A stretch of DNA of 22,020 bases from Pseudomonadota bacterium (GTDB lineage Bacteria; Myxococcota_A; Polyangia; Polyangiales; Polyangiaceae). Shown piece by piece: positions 15,582 to 22,020 of this stretch. A model generated the notes under the pieces. It did no database searches. It saw only the letters and a program-made list of their open reading frames with translations, and had not been told where the DNA came from. Both the position numbers and the translations under genes were made by a program. The stretch covers positions 1-22,020 of the forward strand of contig JAEWRL010000211.1 in NCBI GenBank assembly GCA_023398955.1. Reading direction: 5' to 3'. How positions within the stretch are numbered: position 1 is the first letter of the stretch; every line of letters starts with the position of its first letter.

Positions 15582-16541
15582 ATGTTCATTTCGTTCAAGC
15601 TCGACTTTGCTAGCAGCTGGATCACGGCTTGCGCAATGGGCGCGGCCCTGGTGTTCGGAGGGTGCAGCGCGGCGGAGGATGATGGGGATGCAACGCCAGC
15701 CTTGGATCCCAGTGATCCGGCGGGCATCGCGGGCTCGCTGGTGCCCGTTCCCCTGGAGGACTCGGAAGACGACGAGCTGGCCACGGTATCTCAGCCCATC
15801 ATGGGTGGAGTGGAAAGCGTCAATTCGGCGACTACGTACCTCTCCTTCGAGCCAGGGTACGGAAACTCCGGCATTTGCAGTGGTGTGGCCGTCTCGAAGT
15901 TTCACATCTTGACCGCGGCCCACTGCATCCAGACCGAGGGCTGGACGCGTGCGATGGTGTGGCGCAAGTACTGCAACTCCTCGAGCTGCTCATATTCGGC
16001 GATCCTCGACAGCAACATATGGCTCTATGCTCAGCGCCATCCGGATTTCACAGGCGCCGGAGACAATGGCGACGACCTGGCCATGCTTACCATCTATCAC
16101 ATATACGATGACGGTGTATCGTTGCCGGAGCCCAGTAGCTATGCCATGCGCATCTGGCTGGGCAGCCTCGGTTCTGGGTCGCAGTTGTCGGTGTGGGGTT
16201 GGGGAGCGAATACGTGGGCCAATACCGGCACTGGCTTCCTTCGTACGACGACACAGGTCGTGTCGAGCTCCTACACAAACTACTTCACGGCCGTCGTCGG
16301 CAGCTCATCGACCTGCCGCGGCGATTCGGGTGGGCCGGCCATCGTGGGAGGCAATAAGGTTGCGGGGCTCGTCTCTGCCGGGGATGGCGACCCTTGCACC
16401 CCCACGGGTGGCAACAACTACTACAGTCGCTTGAAGAGCAAGATGGGTTGGATCGAGGCGCAGATGCAGTACCCATTCGGCATGGACTTCTCCTGCAATC
16501 GCTACAGCTCCGGGTCCAGTCTCTATGCGAGGTGCTGGTAG
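15582..16541 (+). CDS. Chymotrypsin-fold serine protease lipoprotein (family S1)
   Basis: This 319-aa exported protease cuts proteins outside the cytoplasm, probably in nutrient acquisition or predation. The signal peptide ends in ALVFGGC with C28 as lipid site. A pro-segment rich in acidic residues (about 29-75) precedes the mature N-terminus, QPIMGG, where IMGG matches the activation cleavage site (IVGG in trypsin). The triad is complete: H114 (TAAHC), D165 (DDLAML) and S249 (CRGDSGGP). The residue equivalent to trypsin 189 (six before S249) is Ser, which predicts chymotrypsin- or elastase-like rather than Arg/Lys specificity. Two cysteines at the extreme C-terminus (FSCNRY and RCW) could form a disulfide. 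The sequence is visibly less GC-rich than its neighbours. Confidence 0.92.
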   Translation: MFISFKLDFASSWITACAMGAALVFGGCSAAEDDGDATPALDPSDPAGIAGSLVPVPLEDSEDDELATVSQPIMGGVESVNSATTYLSFEPGYGNSGICSGVAVSKFHILTAAHCIQTEGWTRAMVWRKYCNSSSCSYSAILDSNIWLYAQRHPDFTGAGDNGDDLAMLTIYHIYDDGVSLPEPSSYAMRIWLGSLGSGSQLSVWGWGANTWANTGTGFLRTTTQVVSSSYTNYFTAVVGSSSTCRGDSGGPAIVGGNKVAGLVSAGDGDPCTPTGGNNYYSRLKSKMGWIEAQMQYPFGMDFSCNRYSSGSSLYARCW

Positions 16542-16576
16542 TCACGAGCCCCCGCTAGTGGGCTGGGCCACTCAAT

Positions 16577-17095
16577 ATGGCAAACTCCCTTTTGATTCGT
16601 TCCATACTTGAAGGCGTTGCTGACCGCCGTCTCGCCGTCATGGCTTTCGTGGCGTTGGCGGTCGCTTGCCAATCTGGGGCCCAGAAGACGCCCGCGGCAG
16701 GTGACACTTCCGCGGACAGCTCCGTCTGTCGTGGCCCGTCGCAGCCGGGCTGTGAGCGCTGTTGCGAGCAAGCGCTCTCTCCCGACGGGGAGACCCATAT
16801 GTGCAGCATCGCTTCCAGGATCACGACACCTGCCGCCCGCGGTGCTCCTCGCGGGTACAACGACCGCCGGTTGGAGGTCGGCCCGTGCGCGCCGAGCTGT
16901 CGCCCCTGCGCCCCTTGCACCGAGGAGGAGGCAGACCGGTATGCCGCCATGGTCGCCAGTGGCTGCAACTGCGCGAGCGTGAAGCCTTCGATTGACCCTT
17001 GCTACTTCCCTGAAGGCTGCGACTGCCGTTGCCAGGGCTTCGCGGAGGTTGCCAACTGCGCGCCTGAAGTCCCTGCCCCGGGGAACCGTGACTAG
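16577..17095 (+). CDS. Small Cys-rich lipoprotein
   Basis: This is a 172-aa protein of unknown function lying 35 bp after the serine protease. The N-terminus has basic residues, then VMAFVALAVAC with C31 in an AVAC lipobox. The mature part holds many cysteines (CERCCEQA, CAPSCRPCAPC, GCNCASV, GCDCRCQGF), suggesting a disulfide-rich or metal-binding module. Spacing and strand allow co-transcription with the protease, which would make an inhibitor or partner plausible, but the sequence shows no such function. A small inverted repeat (AGTGG and CCACT, 16557-16572) lies just before the ATG, and no clear Shine-Dalgarno sequence is present. The start at 16577 is preferred because the only later ATG leaves too short a signal peptide. 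Confidence 0.65.
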   Translation: MANSLLIRSILEGVADRRLAVMAFVALAVACQSGAQKTPAAGDTSADSSVCRGPSQPGCERCCEQALSPDGETHMCSIASRITTPAARGAPRGYNDRRLEVGPCAPSCRPCAPCTEEEADRYAAMVASGCNCASVKPSIDPCYFPEGCDCRCQGFAEVANCAPEVPAPGNRD

Positions 17096-17153
17096 GGGCT
17101 AGTCGCAATCAGGTATCCGCCCGCGATAACTTGCTCGAGCTCGTACGAACGGG

Positions 17154-17429
17154 TCATGGCCGCGCCTGCCGTATCGCACCATCGCGAACCGTTGCGGCTG
17201 GCCCCAAGCGACGCGAGGCCTCGAAGGCGTTGTGCGCGGCGCAGAGCAGTCGCAAGTTCGTCATGTCCCGCTGGCCGCCGAGACAGTGAGGTTCTCGGTG
17301 ATCGATCTGGAGGAAGTGCGTCTCGCTGCAGCGGCGGCCACGCTCGTCGGTCCACGTGCACCGTTCGCCGTCGCGCTCCACGAGCACACTGCCGCCCTCT
17401 CGGCCAGGTGGGGCTGGAAGGGAGGGCAT
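17154..17429 (-). pseudogene. HNH endonuclease C-terminal fragment
   Basis: The frame reads VERDGERCTWTDERGRRC, then LQIDHREPHCLGGQRD and TNLRLLCAAHNAFEA. This is the HNH nuclease core with its Cys pair, the DH motif, an Asn and a final His. Full-length members carry a long helical N-terminal region (DUF222-like or related). Here an in-frame stop lies directly before the ATG, and no such region is visible in any frame upstream. The fragment is therefore most likely a decayed gene 3' end. A free-standing 91-aa HNH protein is possible but less likely. Confidence 0.6.
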
Positions 17430-17566
17430 TTATAACATGCCTTATTTCTCCCCTCTCAGCACCTCGGAGAGGCCAGATCTCGCGTCGATCACGCCGACGA
17501 GACCCAAGCGCGACGAGGGCAACTCTCCGTGCCGATGGGCTGCCGTCACGGGGTGTTGTTGCGGCG

Positions 17567-17589
17567 AAGGCGCCGCGTGACGGCGCCTT
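17567..17589. other. Perfect 9-bp stem-loop in non-coding DNA
   Basis: AAGGCGCCG, CGTGA, CGGCGCCTT forms a perfect 9-bp inverted repeat with a 5-nt loop, in a stretch without a good gene. There is no T-tract on either strand, so it is not a standard terminator. It could be a remnant of a mobile-element end, a folded RNA or a protein binding site. Confidence 0.5.
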
Positions 17590-17713
17590 GCTCCGAAAAG
17601 CCGTCAAGTGAAATCGACGACCTGAGGCCCCGAAGCAGTCGCCGTGCCTTGGCTGTTGTCACCCTTCTCCAGGACCCACGGATGGTGAAGTCGACTCTCT
17701 CGTCAGTCGGGGG

Positions 17714-18158
17714 TTGACCGTGCGATTGCACGCGCTTGCCCACTATCACTCGCTTCGCTTCACAGTGATCGACGCGCGGCTCCTTGGGCTCACGTCGACG
17801 GGGCCGCGAGCTGACCCCGTCGCGGCTCTCACCGTCGAGTTCCCCAAGGATGTCCTGACCCACAGCCGCCGACGACAGTTCTACTTCGACAAGAGAGGGC
17901 AGCTAGTCCGCCCTTGCCTTGGGCTCATTCGCCTTTCCTCGGCCGGCCACGGCTCCCCATGGTCGCCGCGTGCTGCATCGGAGGTTCCCAGAGGTCGCGA
18001 GGTTCCGCACCCAGCTTCAAGGCGAGCCGCACGAGGTTGTGGATTCTCTCGCTTCAGCCACCCACGACGGGAGCCTGCACCCATGTTACCCAGACAAGAC
18101 AACGCATTTGCCGCGCTACAGGAACGGCTGGACCGTGACCAGACCTTGCAACGGCTGA
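17714..18158 (+). pseudogene. Possible frameshifted ORF of unknown origin
   Basis: I do not recognise this. From a TTG at 17714 one frame reads LAHYHSLRFTVIDARLLGL, then VEFPKDVLTHSRRRQFYFDK. Near 17930 protein-like sequence passes to another frame (HRRFPEVARFRTQLQGEPHE, then HPCYPDKTTHLPRYRNGWTV) that ends at 18158. Both parts have a more natural residue mix than the surrounding shadow frames, which suggests one broken gene. Neither part matches a family I know, and a minus-strand reading of the same DNA is not clearly worse. The rest of 17096-18274 holds only the HNH fragment and the hairpin. Confidence 0.2.
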
Positions 18159-18274
18159 GCTCGGGCATCGCACGAAAGCAGCGCGGCGGAAGCGCTCGAA
18201 GACGGAGTGCGCGGGCGCGGTGTTCCACGCCCGCTGTCACTGCAGTGTCACTCCTGAGTCGAGCTACTTCGAGG

Positions 18275-20200
18275 TCAGCCGGTAGCCCACCAGGTGAGCG
18301 TTACCGAGCCCAGCTCCGATCCGGTCAGGTCAATGAGCGTCGTGCAGGCGCTGCTCACCGGCGCGATCGAGCTCTCCGACCAATCGCCGCTGATGCTACC
18401 GCTTCCACCACCCGCGCAGCTCGTCCAGCTGTAGGGGATGGGATATCCGCTGCCATTCGCCTGAGCCTGCAGCGTGATCCCCTGAACCCAGCTACCGGGA
18501 TACTGAGTGATCTTGAGACAGCCGTCCCCAGCGACGGTCGTCGCTGACTGCTGGCCCCCGAGCTCCGTCGCGGTAGCCTCGGTGCACGTGGGAGTGGACG
18601 CGGCGACGGTCATGCACTGAGCGTACGCCTTGGCGTTCGGATCGGGGTACTCGGGGGACGGCAGCATGTCGACCGCATAGATAGCGCCCTGGTTGGCCAT
18701 GGTGACGACGTTGTATGGCATGTACCAGGGGAACCCAAAGCCACCGCCCAACGTGATGCTTGAAACGGGACAACCCGCCATGGCGATCCCCTCCGGCGAG
18801 AGACCACCCGAGGACTGACCCATCGTGAAGCTTGTGCCATCGAGACAGTAGGCGTAGGGGATCACCGTCCCGGCGGACCCCGTCGTATTGTAGGCAGAAA
18901 CTTGCCAAGTGTTGCTGGAGATTGTCGTCCGCTTGCTCTCATGGACTTTCAGTGCCGCGGCGCCGCCAATGGTCGTCGCGAAGCCGCCTCCCAAGAGGAC
19001 TCCCGCGGAGCAGGAGGCCGTGCTAGTGCCGGTGCCGTAGCTCGGGACCGTGCTCGTGGAGCCGGTCACCGTCGTCACAGAAGCACCCTCCGGGGCTCCG
19101 GTGAGACAGACCGCCGAGGCCGACAGGGACTGCATCGACGGGCTCGTATTGCGGGCGCCGACCTCCCAGCCATTCGTCGTCTTCGCATTCCTCGTGACAA
19201 CGAGCTGCGCGCTGCTCGACATCAAGCCACCGCCCACACTGAGGGTTCCAAAGGGACACTCCGCAGAAGCGATCACGTTGTCGTTCGCCGGAATGTCGAC
19301 GGTGTCATAGACGACCTCCGTGTAGACGCAGGCGTCACCCAGCCACGGGGGATTGGGGCCCAGCACCTCGGCGGGGTCCCGCCCGAGGTCCTCCTGGCGG
19401 AAGAGCTCGTAGGCGAGGTAGGTGAACTCCTCGTGCTGAAGCGACTGCTCCCTGTGTGTCGGCCCTCCGGGATCATCAAAGGCCTGGTCCCCAGGGAAGT
19501 AAGCGCTATGGTCCGAGATCGAAACCCTGTACGAGGACGAGGGGTCATTGAAGAGGCTCAGCTCGTCTGCCATCGTCGCGAGCCACTCCTGCCAGTGCAG
19601 GGGCCGGCAAGGGCTGATGGCGGCGTCGAGGACGACGGGCTCCCCGTCACTGTTCAAGACGAGCGGGACCACGTGCCATCCCCAGGTGACGAGCCCGCTC
19701 GGGTGGTTCTCGGTGTGGACGCGCAGAGGGCCGAAGGTCCAGAGCTTGTAGGGCTTCGGCAAGCCGTCGTCCGAGGCCAAGCCCACGACCTGCTCGGCTC
19801 GAGCGAAGCAGCCATCATCGGGGTAGAGCCAGGAGATGCGGCGGGCAAAGTCAGGCTCGTCGACGTAGTGCATGTAGCGCAGGTCGCGCGTCGCCGTAAA
19901 CTGCGCCATGATCTCTTCGTCGGTCCACTGCGGCACGCCATCGAAGCTGACGTCGTCCATGAGCTGTCGGCTCTCGCGAACCGTGGCCCCATCCGCGGCG
20001 AGCAGCTTAGGCCCCTCTTCCGCGAAGAAGGGCGTTTCGCAGGTCGTCACGTAGGCCTCCTCATACTCTTCATACGGTATCGCCGGGTCGCGAGCGGCCG
20101 AGCCGCAGTCCACGACGGGCCCCTGGGCTGCGCTCGCCGGTGCGGCCACCAGCAACCACGGCAAGGCGGCCGCAAAGGTTAGACGTACGATCGCTTTCAT
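18275..20200 (-). CDS. Secreted protein-glutaminase-like enzyme with three C-terminal repeats
   Basis: Protein glutaminases convert glutamine side chains in proteins to glutamate with a Cys-His-Asp triad. This 641-aa protein has a signal peptide to about residue 25 (LPWLLVAAPASA). The domain at about 85-215 shows C131 (DDGCFARAEQV), H176 (TWGWHVVPLV) and D192 (VVLDAAISP), in the order and context of the Chryseobacterium-type enzyme (PF18626-like). Residues 315-365, 397-452 and 477-529 form three repeats that open with Cys and GGG and close with an aromatic/Ala-Cys end; the first two also share NxW/GWxVxAxN. The last 90 residues are Ser/Gly-rich. The start at 20200 is chosen because it begins the signal peptide, with purine-rich AAGGGAGAAGAGAGAG before it. 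The repeats may bind a surface or substrate (inference). Confidence 0.8.
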   Translation of the reverse strand: MKAIVRLTFAAALPWLLVAAPASAAQGPVVDCGSAARDPAIPYEEYEEAYVTTCETPFFAEEGPKLLAADGATVRESRQLMDDVSFDGVPQWTDEEIMAQFTATRDLRYMHYVDEPDFARRISWLYPDDGCFARAEQVVGLASDDGLPKPYKLWTFGPLRVHTENHPSGLVTWGWHVVPLVLNSDGEPVVLDAAISPCRPLHWQEWLATMADELSLFNDPSSSYRVSISDHSAYFPGDQAFDDPGGPTHREQSLQHEEFTYLAYELFRQEDLGRDPAEVLGPNPPWLGDACVYTEVVYDTVDIPANDNVIASAECPFGTLSVGGGLMSSSAQLVVTRNAKTTNGWEVGARNTSPSMQSLSASAVCLTGAPEGASVTTVTGSTSTVPSYGTGTSTASCSAGVLLGGGFATTIGGAAALKVHESKRTTISSNTWQVSAYNTTGSAGTVIPYAYCLDGTSFTMGQSSGGLSPEGIAMAGCPVSSITLGGGFGFPWYMPYNVVTMANQGAIYAVDMLPSPEYPDPNAKAYAQCMTVAASTPTCTEATATELGGQQSATTVAGDGCLKITQYPGSWVQGITLQAQANGSGYPIPYSWTSCAGGGSGSISGDWSESSIAPVSSACTTLIDLTGSELGSVTLTWWATG

Positions 20201-20495
20201 ACTCTCTCTTCTCCCTTTTGAAACGGACATGCTCGCTCTTCCCGGAAATCGGAAAGACACGCTCTACGACACCCAGCACGGGTGCCGCTCTCCATGAGAC
20301 CCTCACTGGGAGGGCTCGGTACTCACATTACGGTGGCTCGCGCTACGTTCGGAGCCTGCGCCGGACTGTATTGGCTTGACCAAGCTCCGAACTGGGGACC
20401 CACCGTGGCACGCGACGGTTCGTGGACGGTGAGGGTTTCATAGGGCTCAGCGCCCAGCTGCGACTTTCGGTTCCCTCCATTAGCGCTGATCAAAA

Positions 20496-21824
20496 CTACA
20501 GAGCGCAGCAGCGGAAGCCGACCGTGGCCCTGACCGCGTCCCGCGGGAGCGGCAGCGAGTAGCCGCAGTTTTGCTCGGCCGCTCCCATGCCGAATGAGCT
20601 CCCACGCGGGTTACAGATGTCGTCTTCGTCCACCGACCCGTTGCAATTGTCCTCCCACTCCCCCACGTTTCCAATCAGGTCAAACACGCCCTCATAGGCC
20701 TGGTCCGGAGACTGGCAGGTGCCGTGACTGGCCACTGTCCAGGTCGTCGTCGAGGGCGGCGCCATCATGAAGTCGTTGCACCGGCCCCCCTCGCCTTCCT
20801 CACCATAGGTATAGCCGTAGACGCCGTTCGATGTGCAGGCGTTGTGCCACTGGCTCTCAGCCGGATCCGTCATCGCGGAACCCTCTGAGGAAACCGGGCC
20901 GCCGCCCATCGCGCCACAGAGACGCTTGCCCACTGCCTCACAGTAGGCGGCCGCGTCGCAGAAGTCGACGCACGGCTGGGGATGCCGCGAGCAATCTGCC
21001 CCCTGACACACCGACGAGCTCGCCATGCAAGCCGCATCCGGCACGTAGCTCTGATTCCACTCACAAGCGGTGCGCTGTCCACCCAGGAGCGGCTGCGTCG
21101 CCAGCCACGCTTGGTACTGAGCCCGCGTCACCTCGGTGGCATCAATCGCAAGGGTAGCGCTGACAGTGACGAGCTCCGCCACGCACAGCTCCCCGTCGTA
21201 GCACTCCTCGAGCGTTTCACATCCCTCACAATCACCTTCGATGCCTCCGCCACCGGATGCGCCACCGATCGCTGCGCCGCCAGACCCTCCTTGGCCTTGG
21301 CCACCGGAAGCTGGACCGCCTCCCGACGCTGAGCCACCAGCCCCTCCGACACCCGGATTGCCTCCGCTTGGGCCGCCGCCACCAAGCCCAGTGCTACCAC
21401 CAAGCCCAGTGCTACCACCAAGCCCAGCGCCACCACCAAGCCCAGCGCCGCCCGATACCGGGCCATTCCCGCCAACCCCCTCGCTGCCACCGCTCGGGCC
21501 AGTTCCGCCAAGGCCGCCGCTCGTGCCCGAACCCGCCAAACCGCCATTCCCACCCGTGCTGGCTGCGGCGCCACCGGCAGCCTGCGAACTGCCGCCCAAC
21601 GAGTTACCTCCGAGCCCCGCATTGCCAGCGTCGCCGTAGCTTCCAGCTTGCCCTCCGCTCCGACCACCACTGACCGAACCTGCACCACCCGTGCTGGCGC
21701 CTCCGGCGTCGACTCCAGCCGCCGCCGCGGACCCTATACCCTCCGTACCGTCGCCGCCATCCCCGCACCCTGCAAAAACCAGAACAGACAGGACGATGAC
21801 CCGTGCTGAACGCTTATCTCTCAC
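20496..21824 (-). CDS. SUMF1/formylglycine-generating-enzyme-like lipoprotein
   Basis: This 442-aa protein begins at a GTG (21824) with GGGAGG 6 nt upstream. An upstream in-frame ATG (21848) lacks such a site. The signal peptide ends in LVFAGC. Residues about 25-195 are a Gly-rich linker, including four 18-bp DNA repeats. A short Cys-rich stretch (CEGCETLEECYDGELC) precedes the SUMF1-type domain (219-442), which shows ATEVTRAQYQAWL, FCDAAAYCEAVGKRLC, DLIGNVGEWED and a GFRC ending. True FGEs oxidise a sulfatase cysteine, but most bacterial SUMF1 lipoproteins of this type have no proven enzyme activity and may bind ligands. Extra cysteines suggest disulfides. No sulfatase gene is nearby. Confidence 0.82.
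   Translation of the reverse strand: MRDKRSARVIVLSVLVFAGCGDGGDGTEGIGSAAAAGVDAGGASTGGAGSVSGGRSGGQAGSYGDAGNAGLGGNSLGGSSQAAGGAAASTGGNGGLAGSGTSGGLGGTGPSGGSEGVGGNGPVSGGAGLGGGAGLGGSTGLGGSTGLGGGGPSGGNPGVGGAGGSASGGGPASGGQGQGGSGGAAIGGASGGGGIEGDCEGCETLEECYDGELCVAELVTVSATLAIDATEVTRAQYQAWLATQPLLGGQRTACEWNQSYVPDAACMASSSVCQGADCSRHPQPCVDFCDAAAYCEAVGKRLCGAMGGGPVSSEGSAMTDPAESQWHNACTSNGVYGYTYGEEGEGGRCNDFMMAPPSTTTWTVASHGTCQSPDQAYEGVFDLIGNVGEWEDNCNGSVDEDDICNPRGSSFGMGAAEQNCGYSLPLPRDAVRATVGFRCCAL
21381..21452 (-). repeat. Four tandem 18-bp repeats in the SUMF1 linker
   Basis: Units of 18 bp (ACCAAGCCCAGTGCTACC on the plus strand, later copies with C-for-T changes and a final GCC) run in tandem from 21381. They encode GLGGST and GLGGGA in the linker. 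The first two copies are identical, which points to recent slippage. Confidence 0.9.
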
Positions 21825-21830
21825 TAACTG

Positions 21831-21836
21831 CCTCCC
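21831..21836 (-). promoter_or_regulatory. Ribosome binding site GGGAGG that fixes the GTG start
   Basis: Read on the minus strand, GGGAGG lies 6 nt before the GTG at 21824. The alternative ATG at 21848 has no comparable site and would add only RRGRQL-type polar residues. Confidence 0.7.
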
Positions 21837-21963
21837 ACGACGACTCATACCGCAGATGAATAGGAAGCACAAGGGCGTCGAGTGGGCGACCCACACCTAA
21901 CCCGGCGGAGCCGGAACCAAACAGGGGAACTGGCAACGCCAAATGCAACCGGAGGGCAGGCTA

Positions 21964-21991
21964 TCAGGTGTCAGCCGTCAGGCGTCAGCTT
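21964..21991. repeat. Four heptamers starting TCAG
   Basis: TCAGGTG, TCAGCCG, TCAGGCG and TCAGCTT follow each other directly. They run into a hairpin at 21986-22004 (CAGCTTC, TGCAT, GAAGCTG: a 7-bp stem with a 5-nt loop). Both lie in the non-coding stretch upstream of the SUMF1 gene. They may be a regulatory site or simple-sequence expansion. Confidence 0.5.
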
Positions 21992-22020
21992 CTGCATGAA
22001 GCTGGCGAGCATCCTGCGCA

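Noticed and set aside
17960..18000. RRFPEVARF in a plus-strand frame, resembling the helical N-terminus of HNH proteins
   Set aside because: The HNH fragment is on the opposite strand, so the two cannot belong to one gene. The match is short and probably chance.
18902..20182. Rightward frame (426 codons) opposite the protein glutaminase
   Set aside because: It is an antisense shadow. The leftward frame carries the signal peptide and the Cys-His-Asp triad.
21971..22020. Possible C-terminus of a leftward gene entering from the right edge (RRMLASFMQKLTPDG and stop)
   Set aside because: Only 15 residues are visible and they overlap the TCAG heptamers and hairpin. There is too little to support a gene call.

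Overview
The window looks like chromosomal DNA of a myxobacterium (Myxococcota, probably the Polyangia/Sorangium side). This rests on three things seen in the sequence. The DNA is GC-rich with GC-biased third positions. Many secreted lipoproteins carry long Gly/Ser/Ala-rich 'GGxGG' linkers just after the lipid-attachment cysteine. One enzyme ends in a MYXO-CTERM-like Cys motif, hydrophobic segment and Arg cluster. No species is assigned. Almost every gene encodes an exported or membrane protein. No tRNA, rRNA, CRISPR array or intact transposon was recognised.

Layout. (1) 1-1.85 kb: a small hypothetical gene and a Cys-rich lipoprotein diverge from overlapping start codons. They are followed by non-coding sequence with about nine degenerate ~43-bp GC-palindromic repeats and a short relic of a Fic-family C-terminus. 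(2) 1.85-7.05 kb: a hemicellulose-degrading group. A GH30 lipoprotein points right and converges on a leftward pair, a feruloyl/acetylxylan-type esterase lipoprotein preceded by a GH43-CBM6 enzyme. The three appear to reach the surface by two routes, N-terminal lipid or C-terminal MYXO-CTERM. (3) 7.3-10.8 kb: a tightly packed four-gene group of exported protein, ECF-type sigma factor, single-pass membrane protein with TPR-like repeats, and nucleoside-hydrolase-like exported protein. (4) 11.0-15.2 kb: a very large beta-propeller-type lipoprotein whose 3' end overlaps a convergent gene. That gene encodes an unusual protein with an L7/L12-C-terminal-like segment, a zinc-finger-like segment, a membrane helix and a metzincin-like HExxHxxGxxD protease domain.

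(5) 15.2-17.1 kb: a chymotrypsin-fold serine protease lipoprotein and a small Cys-rich lipoprotein. (6) 17.1-18.27 kb: a decayed stretch with an HNH endonuclease fragment, a perfect 9-bp hairpin and a possible frameshifted ORF. (7) 18.27-22.0 kb, leftward: a secreted protein-glutaminase-like enzyme with three C-terminal repeats, and a formylglycine-generating-enzyme-like (SUMF1) lipoprotein.

The strongest candidates for something undescribed are the L12-like/Zn-finger/TM/metzincin protein, the sigma factor four-gene unit with its degenerate nucleoside hydrolase, the repeat-bearing protein glutaminase, and the ~43-bp repeat array. All functions are inferred by reading motifs; no database search was run.
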